Shown here one piece after another: positions 5,956-11,332 of a DNA stretch of 11,428 nucleotides. This stretch comes from Candidatus Nomurabacteria bacterium RIFCSPHIGHO2_02_FULL_38_15 (lineage in GTDB: Bacteria; Patescibacteriota; Minisyncoccia; Phycocordibacterales; UBA9973). The notes beneath the pieces were generated by a model. It was given only the letters and a program-made list of their open reading frames with translations, had not been told where the DNA came from and did no database searches. The stretch spans positions 38,740 through 50,167 of the forward strand of contig MFUC01000004.1 in assembly GCA_001785575.1 (NCBI GenBank), written 5' to 3'. Within the stretch, counting starts at the first letter, position 1. Each line of letters starts with the position of its first letter. Both the position numbers and the translations under genes were made by a program.

Positions 5956-6017
5956 TATTTTTTAACCTTTTTTGGTTTTTTGACTTCTTTACGTTGTCTA
6001 TTATCGCCTTTACCCAT
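5955..6017 (-). CDS. Lysine-rich 20-aa microprotein
   Basis: The complete product is MGKGDNRQRKEVKKPKKVKK. It is extremely basic (9 Lys, 2 Arg), with no hydrophobic core, so it is likely to be unstructured and to bind nucleic acid. From memory, tiny proteins with a G-K-G-D-x-R start or a K-E-x-K-K-P-K-K core occur in several bacterial groups. The start also resembles the small ribosomal protein Thx, but the length is too short to settle homology. The gene is supported by a modest Shine-Dalgarno AGGGA (6031-6027, about 9 nt before the ATG), one or two extended -10 promoters upstream, and a perfect terminator right after the stop. The alternative is a small RNA of about 130-160 nt in which this frame is incidental. 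Confidence 0.62.
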   Translation of the reverse strand: MGKGDNRQRKEVKKPKKVKK

Positions 6018-6034
6018 GTGATTTGTTCCCTGAA

Positions 6035-6043
6035 ATCATACCA
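6035..6043 (-). promoter_or_regulatory. Extended -10 upstream of the 20-codon gene (proximal)
   Basis: TGGTATGAT (6043-6035) is a TGn-extended -10 located 17 nt before the ATG. It would give a leader of about 11 nt that keeps the AGGGA Shine-Dalgarno. Confidence 0.45.
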
Positions 6044-6095
6044 CACGACCGTCCATTAAAACGCGGTACAATTTCGAATTACTTTTAATACTTAA

Positions 6096-6104
6096 ATTAT
6101 AGCA
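6096..6104 (-). promoter_or_regulatory. Consensus extended -10 upstream of the 20-codon gene (distal)
   Basis: TGCTATAAT (6104-6096) is a perfect extended -10 in the 110-bp spacer after the flavoprotein gene. Transcription from about 6089 to the terminator near 5930 would give an RNA of roughly 160 nt with a leader of about 70 nt. Confidence 0.5.
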
Positions 6105-6127
6105 AATAAAAAATTACAAGCCAATTA

Positions 6128-7432
6128 CTAATTAACACTACTACCAGCTACATAACCAGTTGACCAACACAGTTGCAACGAATAGCCCCCCGACGGGCGG
6201 TTAACGTGCAACAAATCACCCGTAACAAATAAATTATTAACTTTTAGAGAGCGCATAGTCTTAGTGTCAACATCTTTCAAATCAATCCCTCCGTCAGCCA
6301 CGACCGCCCTGTCAAAGCCCATTAACCCTTCAATACTTACCGGCAAGGCTTTTAATATATTGGCAATATATTTGCGTTCATCACGACTTATAGAATGTAC
6401 CTTTTTATTAACATCTATTTTCTCGGCCAATAAAAGCATAATGCCCTTGCCCGTACCTTCGGGTACAAATTCATCAATAATATTTTTTAGTAATTTATTT
6501 TTGTGTTTATCAAAAATACTAATTAGTTTTTTATCTAATACCCCTAAATCAGTGTGCGGGTAAGCGTCAATACTGGCCGTTACACTACCGCTGTGCAATA
6601 AATCAGCCACCTTGTGGGCCAAGTTTAATATCAGTGGCCCCGACAAACCAAAGTGCGTAAACAAAACTTTACCAGTTTTAAAAAAAGCTTTTTTAGGTAA
6701 ATTATTAGCCATCTCGACAAAAAATGTAATATTCATAAACGACAAACTAACACCGGCTAAAACTTTAACCCAGGAGTTTGAAACTGCCAGGGGTACAATG
6801 GCCGGTGTAGGCTGGGCAATTACATGGCCCAAATCGGCCAACCATTTAAAGCCATCTCCAGTTGAGCCAGTTTTAGGGTGCGACAAACCACCAGTGGCAA
6901 AAATATAATTTTTAGCTGTATAAATATTTTTGCCACATTCTACCCCAACAATTTCACCACTCCCATACCCAGTATGGACATCAGTATTAATTAAAACTTT
7001 TGTTACAGGTGAATTTGTACAAATCGTTATGTTCGGCTTTTTAACATAAGTCTCCATTATGTTGTATACGTCCTCGGCTTTTTGAGTATGAGGGAATGCC
7101 CGGTTACGCGCTTCAACCACTAGTGGCAAACCACGACTTTCGAAAAACTCAAAAGTATTTTTAGCATTAAATTGCGCAAAAAGTGAGTATAAAAATTGCT
7201 CGGCCTTGCCGTAAAAACTTAAAAACTTGCGTACGTCAAACGTGGCATTGGTAATGTTGCACCGGCCACCACCAGTAATGCGTAACTTTTCACCCAAACG
7301 CTTGTTTTTTTCAATCAATAAAACTTGCAGGCCTCGCTCACCGGCCCGGCCGGCAGCCATCATGCCGGCCGGGCCACCACCCACAACAATAACATCATAG
7401 TAATTAGTGTTAGTGTTTTTCAATTTGTTCAA
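6128..7432 (-). CDS. YhiN/HI0933-family FAD-dependent oxidoreductase
   Basis: This 434-aa flavoprotein belongs to the HI0933/YhiN/BaiN family. The N-terminal Rossmann FAD motif G-G-G-P-A-G-M-M-A-A is at residues 18-27, with the ribose-binding E-K at 41-42. The family signature R-I-T-G-G-G-R-C-N-I-T-N is at 51-62. A C-terminal FAD-contact block has T-G-D (404-406) and G-G-Y-S-L-Q-L-C-W-S-T-G-Y-V-A-G (415-430). Members are annotated as NAD(P)/FAD-dependent oxidoreductases; the physiological substrate is mostly unknown. There is no ATG near the start; initiation must be at TTG (7432 or 7423). The former overlaps the upstream membrane-protein gene by 23 bp, implying translational coupling. In this family the penultimate block usually reads E-V-L-D-V; here it is D-L-L-H-V-N-R. 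Confidence 0.93.
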   Translation of the reverse strand: MNKLKNTNTNYYDVIVVGGGPAGMMAAGRAGERGLQVLLIEKNKRLGEKLRITGGGRCNITNATFDVRKFLSFYGKAEQFLYSLFAQFNAKNTFEFFESRGLPLVVEARNRAFPHTQKAEDVYNIMETYVKKPNITICTNSPVTKVLINTDVHTGYGSGEIVGVECGKNIYTAKNYIFATGGLSHPKTGSTGDGFKWLADLGHVIAQPTPAIVPLAVSNSWVKVLAGVSLSFMNITFFVEMANNLPKKAFFKTGKVLFTHFGLSGPLILNLAHKVADLLHSGSVTASIDAYPHTDLGVLDKKLISIFDKHKNKLLKNIIDEFVPEGTGKGIMLLLAEKIDVNKKVHSISRDERKYIANILKALPVSIEGLMGFDRAVVADGGIDLKDVDTKTMRSLKVNNLFVTGDLLHVNRPSGGYSLQLCWSTGYVAGSSVN

Positions 7433-7796
7433 TTTTAGCTACTAAAACATCAAGCTTGCTTGATAGGTGCTCAAGTGTAACCTCTTCCTTAACTATTTCT
7501 TTTTCAAATTTAGCTACCTTTTGTTCAGTCTTTTTTCCTAAGCTCATTTCGTTTTTAACGCTTTTAATAATTATAGAATTACCCACAAAAGTTTGCACAA
7601 ATAAACCAATACCCCCTAAAATAAGTACGCCAATAATAACTGAGCTAAAAGGATTTAACTGATAAATATCAGCAATCTCCCAAATACCTCGCCAAAACAA
7701 TATCATACCCACACCAGCCAAAAAGGCCTGGATAAATGGGAACTGTTCAAAATATTTGCGCGCCCTTTCCTCTGTCGTTAAAAATATATTCCTCAT
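7410..7796 (-). CDS. Two-TM membrane protein with C-terminal coiled coil
   Basis: The 128-aa protein has an amphipathic N-terminus (T-E-E-R-A-R-K-Y-F) and two membrane helices at about residues 21-42 and 51-73. A charged helical tail (about 85-126) has heptad-like Leu/Ile/Val spacing, so the tail is probably a cytoplasmic coiled coil. The core F-I-Q-A-F-L-A-G-V-G-M-I-L-F-W-R-G reminds me of small membrane proteins of unknown function in environmental genomes, but I cannot name a family. The ATG at 7796 is preferred over an upstream in-frame TTG at 7805, because an extended -10 overlaps that TTG and ends 7 nt before the ATG. Its 3' end overlaps the start of the flavoprotein gene, so the two are one transcription unit. 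Confidence 0.82.
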   Translation of the reverse strand: MRNIFLTTEERARKYFEQFPFIQAFLAGVGMILFWRGIWEIADIYQLNPFSSVIIGVLILGGIGLFVQTFVGNSIIIKSVKNEMSLGKKTEQKVAKFEKEIVKEEVTLEHLSSKLDVLVAKIEQIEKH

Positions 7797-7803
7797 AATA
7801 CCC

Positions 7804-7812
7804 AATATAACA
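7804..7812 (-). promoter_or_regulatory. Extended -10 promoter of membrane protein/flavoprotein unit
   Basis: TGTTATATT (7812-7804) is a TGn-extended -10 ending 7 nt before the ATG at 7796. It fits leaderless initiation and argues against the TTG start at 7805, which would lie inside the promoter. Confidence 0.5.
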
Positions 7813-7856
7813 CAAAATACCCCATTTTAAATACCTTTGCTGATATTAAATATTTA

Positions 7857-7865
7857 TGTTAATAT
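7857..7865 (+). promoter_or_regulatory. Extended -10 promoter of the 97-aa membrane protein
   Basis: TGTTAATAT (7857-7865) is a TGn-extended -10 that ends 17 nt before the ATG at 7883. The predicted leader is about 11 nt and has no Shine-Dalgarno. Confidence 0.4.
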
Positions 7866-7882
7866 CTAAAAAAACTTAGCAC

Positions 7883-8176
7883 ATGGAAAATAATACCGAA
7901 TTAATTACATTGACCCTAACTACTGGGGCACTTTGCCTAGTACTTAGTTTTTCACGCTTAACTGCAAATTTTAATCTCCTTTTTAAACTGATTATTATGT
8001 TGGGGGCTTTGGGCTTTGGAATATGGTACCCAGTAGTTATAAATTACAACATAGTCACAATGTACCGTTTAGAAAAAGAACTCGTGTTTTTCTTCTTCTT
8101 AGCACTATGCACAGTAATTGGCCACTATATTCAAATAGTGGCTAGACAGCGAAGATTAAGGCGCGAAAGTATTTAA
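7883..8176 (+). CDS. Three-TM membrane protein of unknown function
   Basis: This 97-aa protein has three predicted membrane helices, about residues 7-24, 32-52 and 66-87, and ends in a strongly basic tail (R-Q-R-R-L-R-R) that should be cytoplasmic. By the positive-inside rule the N-terminus would face outside. I recognise no family and see no catalytic motif. It is divergent from the two-TM/flavoprotein unit, sharing an 86-bp promoter region, and is a single-gene unit closed by its own intrinsic terminator 4 bp after the stop. Confidence 0.78.
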   Translation: MENNTELITLTLTTGALCLVLSFSRLTANFNLLFKLIIMLGALGFGIWYPVVINYNIVTMYRLEKELVFFFFLALCTVIGHYIQIVARQRRLRRESI

Positions 8177-8180
8177 CCCC

Positions 8181-8202
8181 AAGGAGCCTCGGCTCCTTTT
8201 TT
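8181..8202 (+). terminator. Intrinsic terminator after the three-TM gene
   Basis: AAGGAGC (8181-8187) pairs with GCTCCTT (8192-8198) around the 4-nt loop CTCG and is followed by a T tract to 8202. Confidence 0.9.
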
Positions 8203-8246
8203 ATTTCCCAACACTCCGTTTACCTATTCGTACGAATTAGAGAATA

Positions 8247-8492
8247 CTAAATGTTGCCTATTAGTTTTATTTTCTTTTCCCTACTTAGCCTCTTTATCTG
8301 GGCTTCCCTTTTTCTAGCTTCAGCTAAAGTCTTAAATTCCTCAAAATACACCAATTTAACTGGTCGGCGGATTTTAGTATAGTGCGCACCTGATTTTAAA
8401 TTATTATGTTCGTGCAACCTTTTGTCCAAATCATTCGTCGCCCCAACATACAATGTCGCATCAGCACATTTTAAAATATAAGTAAAAAACAT
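8247..8492 (-). CDS. GIY-YIG domain nuclease, UPF0213/YhbQ type
   Basis: This 81-aa single-domain protein belongs to the small GIY-YIG family (UPF0213, as YhbQ). The motif appears as T-Y-I (4-6) and Y-V-G (15-17). The catalytic-region arginine is in D-K-R-L-H-E-H-N (23-30, R25). The metal-binding glutamate is probably E63 in K-R-E-A-Q-I-K, followed by the family's closing R-L-S-R-E-K-K. Length is typical. Relatives are proposed to act in DNA repair or recombination, but most are not characterised. The gene starts 4 bp after the GNAT gene, so the two form an operon with likely translational coupling. Confidence 0.93.
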   Translation of the reverse strand: MFFTYILKCADATLYVGATNDLDKRLHEHNNLKSGAHYTKIRRPVKLVYFEEFKTLAEARKREAQIKRLSREKKIKLIGNI

Positions 8493-8496
8493 AGAA

Positions 8497-8979
8497 TTAT
8501 TGCGACCTTATTTTTACTTCTTTACCAAGAAACAACTGGGTCTTGGTAAGCAAACTTTCACCCTCTTTTGTTGTTGGCCAAGTAAAATACATTACGTCTT
8601 TTGTTACTGACATTTTCTCTAGTGCTTTTAATACTACTTTCAATGCAAGACCCTTACCTCTGTGTTCAGGTACAGTAATAACTGAGGCAAAATAAATCGC
8701 ATCATAAATATCACTAGGCATTGTTAGTTCCAGCAACTGCCGTTCAGTAATTTTTTTATTTAAAAAATTTATTGCCAAAGCCTTTTGGGTTGGCATAACA
8801 ATGGCCCACGAAATTGGTTCGCCATATTCATCAAATTCTGAGCTAAGCCAACAATCACAAAGCGTATCTAATTTTTTGGTTGATTCAGAATTAATCGGCA
8901 TTTGGTCTGGGTCATTTTCAGTACCAAAAAACTCCTCAGCTATTTTCATTTGTTTGGCTAATATTTCATCTCGTGTCAT
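8497..8979 (-). CDS. GNAT-family N-acetyltransferase-like protein
   Basis: The 160-aa protein has the acetyl-CoA pyrophosphate-binding motif A of GNAT enzymes: a beta strand A-S-V-I-T-V (98-103), then P-E-H-R-G-K-G-L-A (104-112, the R/Q-x-x-G-x-G/A loop) and an amphipathic helix. A preceding beta strand S-W-A-I-V-M-P (57-63) fits the domain's central sheet. The N-terminal 40 residues are charged and do not show which substrate is used. The substrate is therefore unknown. A consensus extended -10 sits 6 nt before the ATG, predicting a leaderless mRNA that includes the GIY-YIG gene downstream. Confidence 0.85.
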   Translation of the reverse strand: MTRDEILAKQMKIAEEFFGTENDPDQMPINSESTKKLDTLCDCWLSSEFDEYGEPISWAIVMPTQKALAINFLNKKITERQLLELTMPSDIYDAIYFASVITVPEHRGKGLALKVVLKALEKMSVTKDVMYFTWPTTKEGESLLTKTQLFLGKEVKIRSQ

Positions 8980-8985
8980 GCACTT

Positions 8986-8994
8986 ATTATATCA
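8986..8994 (-). promoter_or_regulatory. Consensus extended -10 promoter of GNAT/GIY-YIG operon
   Basis: TGATATAAT (8994-8986) is a perfect TGnTATAAT ending 6 nt before the ATG at 8979. +1 would fall on the start codon itself. Confidence 0.65.
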
Positions 8995-9065
8995 GAAAAT
9001 CTATTTGATTTTAGCACAAAAATTATTTTCCCAAAATTTTACCTAAATCAAATTCATGTTTTATT

Positions 9066-9084
9066 CGCAAGGACTGTCCTTGCG
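9066..9084. repeat. Perfect 19-bp palindrome
   Basis: CGCAAGGAC (9066-9074) and GTCCTTGCG (9076-9084) flank a single T. It begins 3 bp after the stop of the 40-codon gene. It could be a hairpin ending that transcript, although no T tract follows on the minus strand, or an interspersed repeat or protein-binding site. Confidence 0.7.
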
Positions 9085-9087
9085 CAA

Positions 9088-9210
9088 TTATTCCCTCCAA
9101 ATTTTTATGACAAACATTGGTAATGGACAAATATAAAGGGCTTTGGAGATACGGTCAAAATACACTCCAACCCAAAAATCGTACCATAGGAATTTAAAAC
9201 TAATTTTCAT
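9088..9210 (-). CDS. Small conserved-looking protein with W-Y-D-F-W core
   Basis: The 40-aa product starts MKISFKFLWYDFWVGVYFDR and ends with L-Y-I-C-P-L-P-M-F-V-I-K-I-W. It is rich in aromatics and probably a small beta fold; no signal peptide is evident. From memory, short proteins with a (W)-Y-D-x-W-(V/I)-G start and an L-Y-x-C-P-L-P-x-x-V-I ending recur as unknowns in phage and environmental genomes. That is recollection, not a search result. An in-frame ATG at 9222 would add MDKN, so 44 aa is possible. The gene begins only 9-21 nt after the tRNA-Gln CCA end on the same strand and has no clear Shine-Dalgarno, so it may be carried on the tRNA precursor transcript. Confidence 0.65.
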   Translation of the reverse strand: MKISFKFLWYDFWVGVYFDRISKALYICPLPMFVIKIWRE

Positions 9211-9231
9211 ATTTTTATCCATATTTTAACT

Positions 9232-9305
9232 TGGCTGGGGTACAAGGACTCGAACCTCGATTAACTGGACCAAAACCAGGCGTCCTACCATTAGACGATA
9301 CCCCA
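9232..9305 (-). tRNA. tRNA-Gln (anticodon UUG)
   Basis: A full cloverleaf folds on the minus strand. The acceptor TGGGGTA (9305-9299) pairs with TACCCCA (9242-9236). It has a 3-bp D stem (GTC/GAC) with the loop containing GG. The anticodon stem CCTGG is followed by the loop TTTTGGT, giving anticodon UUG. The T arm is CGAGG, TTCGAGT, CCTTG. The discriminator is G73, and CCA is encoded (9234-9232). The first anticodon-stem pair (C27-U43) is mismatched. The U1-A72 pair and the GGGG acceptor are typical glutamine identity features. Confidence 0.95.
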
Positions 9306-9330
9306 ATATTTTATTTATTTTTACTGCCTT

Positions 9331-9358
9331 ATAATACCAAAATTCCACAAAAAATCAA
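9331..9358 (-). promoter_or_regulatory. tRNA-Gln promoter
   Basis: TTGATT (9358-9353), a 16-bp spacer ending in TGG, and TATTAT (9336-9331) form a good -35/extended -10 pair about 25 bp before the mature tRNA 5' end. It overlaps the divergent promoter of the 137-aa gene. Confidence 0.65.
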
Positions 9359-9372
9359 CTGTGTGTTATACT
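9344..9372 (+). promoter_or_regulatory. Promoter of the 137-aa acidic protein
   Basis: TCCACA (9344-9349), a 17-bp spacer ending in TGT, and TATACT (9367-9372) end 8 nt before the ATG at 9381. This is another leaderless-type arrangement, back to back with the tRNA promoter. Confidence 0.5.
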
Positions 9373-9380
9373 AAAACCAT

Positions 9381-9794
9381 ATGAATGAAAATCCGTTAGA
9401 AAATAATATTGGGCCAAGCCCAGAGGAACAAAAACGACTTGAGGAAAAAGAAGAACTTGAACGTTATGAATTTTATATGCAAACTCACCCAGAGGTGCCA
9501 TTTTCGCCTTATACAGAAGCAAAAGAGCCGGGCCCTGAAAGCGCAGAGTTTGAAAACTTAGTTAAGCAATTTGAACAAGAGCACTCGCTCGAGGCGCTGC
9601 ATGCAATTACTGACCTAACACCAGAGGAGGCTAAAACACACCCTATTTTTTGGCCTGCTAAACTTGCACTTGCACCTATTTATGAAGCAGCAAAGGTATT
9701 TAGACATAATGAAGAACTTTGGGGAATGTATAACAAATTAGCCCGAGCAGTTGGAGTTATAGATAAAGATAATAAAGTTGACCATACACGCTAA
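9381..9794 (+). CDS. Acidic 137-aa protein of unknown function
   Basis: I do not recognise the family. The N-terminal third is a highly charged helix or disordered segment (P-S-P-E-E-Q-K-R-L-E-E-K-E-E-L-E-R-Y, 12-29). The middle has several Pro/Glu runs. The C-terminal half (about 83-127) looks like a folded helical region with W91, F107, W114 and Y117. There is no signal peptide and no membrane segment. The protein is probably cytosolic. It is preceded by its own promoter, 8 nt before the ATG, and followed after 64 bp by the ABC-F gene, which has its own promoter-like site. There is no Shine-Dalgarno. Confidence 0.8.
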   Translation: MNENPLENNIGPSPEEQKRLEEKEELERYEFYMQTHPEVPFSPYTEAKEPGPESAEFENLVKQFEQEHSLEALHAITDLTPEEAKTHPIFWPAKLALAPIYEAAKVFRHNEELWGMYNKLARAVGVIDKDNKVDHTR

Positions 9795-9822
9795 ATTTTA
9801 AAATAAAACTTTTAAATCCCCT

Positions 9823-9850
9823 TTGTAAATTAACTAAACTAGTGTAGAGT
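9823..9850 (+). promoter_or_regulatory. Candidate promoter of the ABC-F gene
   Basis: TTGTAA (9823-9828), a 16-bp spacer and TAGAGT (9845-9850) end 8 nt before the ATG at 9859. The -10 is imperfect. No Shine-Dalgarno is present. Confidence 0.4.
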
Positions 9851-9858
9851 TGTGACTT

Positions 9859-11331
9859 ATGGCACATGGCGAAGTTGTAATAAGATTTGAAAAGGTTTCA
9901 TTTGAATATGGCCACAATAAACCCATATTAGATGAGGTGGATTTTTCAATTCGGCGAGGCATGAAGGTTACAATTATGGGCCAAAATGGGGCAGGCAAAA
10001 GTACCCTCTTTTCATTGATTACTGGCACTAATACCCCCGAGGATGGCCGAGTTATAGTTTCAGGCAATTCGACCGTGGCATTATCGCGCCAAGTAATACC
10101 GCCCAATGAGCTTGATTTAACTGTGCGCGAATTTTTTGAAAAATGCTTTAAAGAGAAAGTTTATGATATTGACCCGCGCATTGATGAAGTACTTGAGGTT
10201 GTGAATTTGAAAAATCATGAGCAAGTTCATAGTAAAATAATTCGGTCTTTTTCGGGTGGTCAGCAGGCACGGTTATTATTAGCATCGGCCCTAATTCAAG
10301 AGCCTGATATTTTATTGCTAGACGAGCCAACAAATAATTTAGACAAGGCCGGTATTGCCCACCTGACCGAATTTTTAATAAATTATAAAAAAACCGTGAT
10401 TGTCATTTCGCATGATTCAGTATTTTTAAATGCTTTTACTGACGCGGTTTTATATTTAGACGTTTACACACGCAAAATAGAGCAATATGTTGGTGACTAT
10501 AATGATGTACGCGACCAAATAACAAAACGGATGGAAATAGAAAACCGCAAAAATGCCCAACTGTCGAAAGAAATTTTAGCCAAAAAGGAGCAAGCCAATG
10601 CCTTTGCCATGAAGGGTGGTAATTTGCGGGCCGTGGCCAAACGTATGCGTGAATTAGCAAGTGATTTAGAAGATGAGAAGGTAGATGTCAGGAAGGAGGA
10701 CAAAACAATCAAAGCTTTTACCATACCCTGCCAGCCCGACATTAATGGTGATATTATAACTATAAATTCAGTCGCTGTTTTAAAAAATGGAAAAATTAAA
10801 AGTGTTAGCGCGAATATAAAATTACGCAAAAACAAACACTTATTATTATCAGGCCCAAATGGTATTGGCAAAAGCACATTACTAGAGACACTTGCCAACA
10901 ACACGGCAACTGGCGCAAATATTCAAAAAGACATTCGGGTTGGTTATTACCGTCAAGATTTTTCTACATTAAACTTTGATGATACGGTTTACAAATCGCT
11001 AGCTGATGTGTCACTGAAGGTATTGGGTAAAATTGATGAGGAAAAAATCCGTGCCACGGCGGCTGGATTTTTAATTACTGGCGAAATGGTCAAGTCAAAA
11101 ATTGGCACACTGTCGGAGGGCCAAAAGGGCCTGGTGGCATTTGCCCGTTTAATTATTGAACAACCAGGACTACTAATACTAGACGAACCAACAAACCACA
11201 TTAACTTTCGTCATCTACCGGTTATTGCAAAAGCATTAGACCAATACCAAGGCGCCATGATTATTGTGTCGCACGTACCAGAATTTGTTGAGCAAATTAG
11301 AATTGATGATGTGCTGGATTTAGATAAATAA
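9859..11331 (+). CDS. ABC-F family ATPase (ribosome-associated type)
   Basis: This 490-aa protein has two ATP-binding cassettes and no membrane domain, the layout of ABC-F translation factors. These bind the ribosomal E site; some protect against antibiotics. Cassette 1: Walker A G-Q-N-G-A-G-K-S-T (41-49), signature F-S-G-G-Q-Q (131-136), Walker B I-L-L-L-D-E-P-T-N (151-159), switch S-H-D (184-186). The linker (about 205-285) is charged and helical, with K-R-M-R-E-L-A near 261-267, as in the P-site tRNA interaction motif region. Cassette 2: Walker A G-P-N-G-I-G-K-S-T (332-340), signature L-S-E-G-Q (418-422), Walker B L-L-I-L-D-E-P-T-N-H (438-447), S-H (471-472). Cassette 2's signature is L-S-E-G-Q rather than L-S-G-G. 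At 490 aa it is shorter than most members (520-650). A resistance role cannot be judged from sequence alone. Confidence 0.93.
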   Translation: MAHGEVVIRFEKVSFEYGHNKPILDEVDFSIRRGMKVTIMGQNGAGKSTLFSLITGTNTPEDGRVIVSGNSTVALSRQVIPPNELDLTVREFFEKCFKEKVYDIDPRIDEVLEVVNLKNHEQVHSKIIRSFSGGQQARLLLASALIQEPDILLLDEPTNNLDKAGIAHLTEFLINYKKTVIVISHDSVFLNAFTDAVLYLDVYTRKIEQYVGDYNDVRDQITKRMEIENRKNAQLSKEILAKKEQANAFAMKGGNLRAVAKRMRELASDLEDEKVDVRKEDKTIKAFTIPCQPDINGDIITINSVAVLKNGKIKSVSANIKLRKNKHLLLSGPNGIGKSTLLETLANNTATGANIQKDIRVGYYRQDFSTLNFDDTVYKSLADVSLKVLGKIDEEKIRATAAGFLITGEMVKSKIGTLSEGQKGLVAFARLIIEQPGLLILDEPTNHINFRHLPVIAKALDQYQGAMIIVSHVPEFVEQIRIDDVLDLDK

Positions 11332-11332
11332 A

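Noticed and set aside
6036..6056. Six-codon upstream frame (MDGRVV) before the 20-codon gene
   Set aside because: It has no Shine-Dalgarno, is likely by chance in this length of sequence, and overlaps the proximal promoter. It would also be the only TGA stop in the window.
9088..9305. Prophage or integrative element inserted at tRNA-Gln
   Set aside because: Apart from one small phage-reminiscent gene, there is no integrase, structural gene or visible duplication of the tRNA 3' end in the window.
10497..10904. 135-codon open frame antisense to the ABC-F gene
   Set aside because: It is the reverse strand of a confident ABC-F coding region with clear motifs; there are no independent signals.
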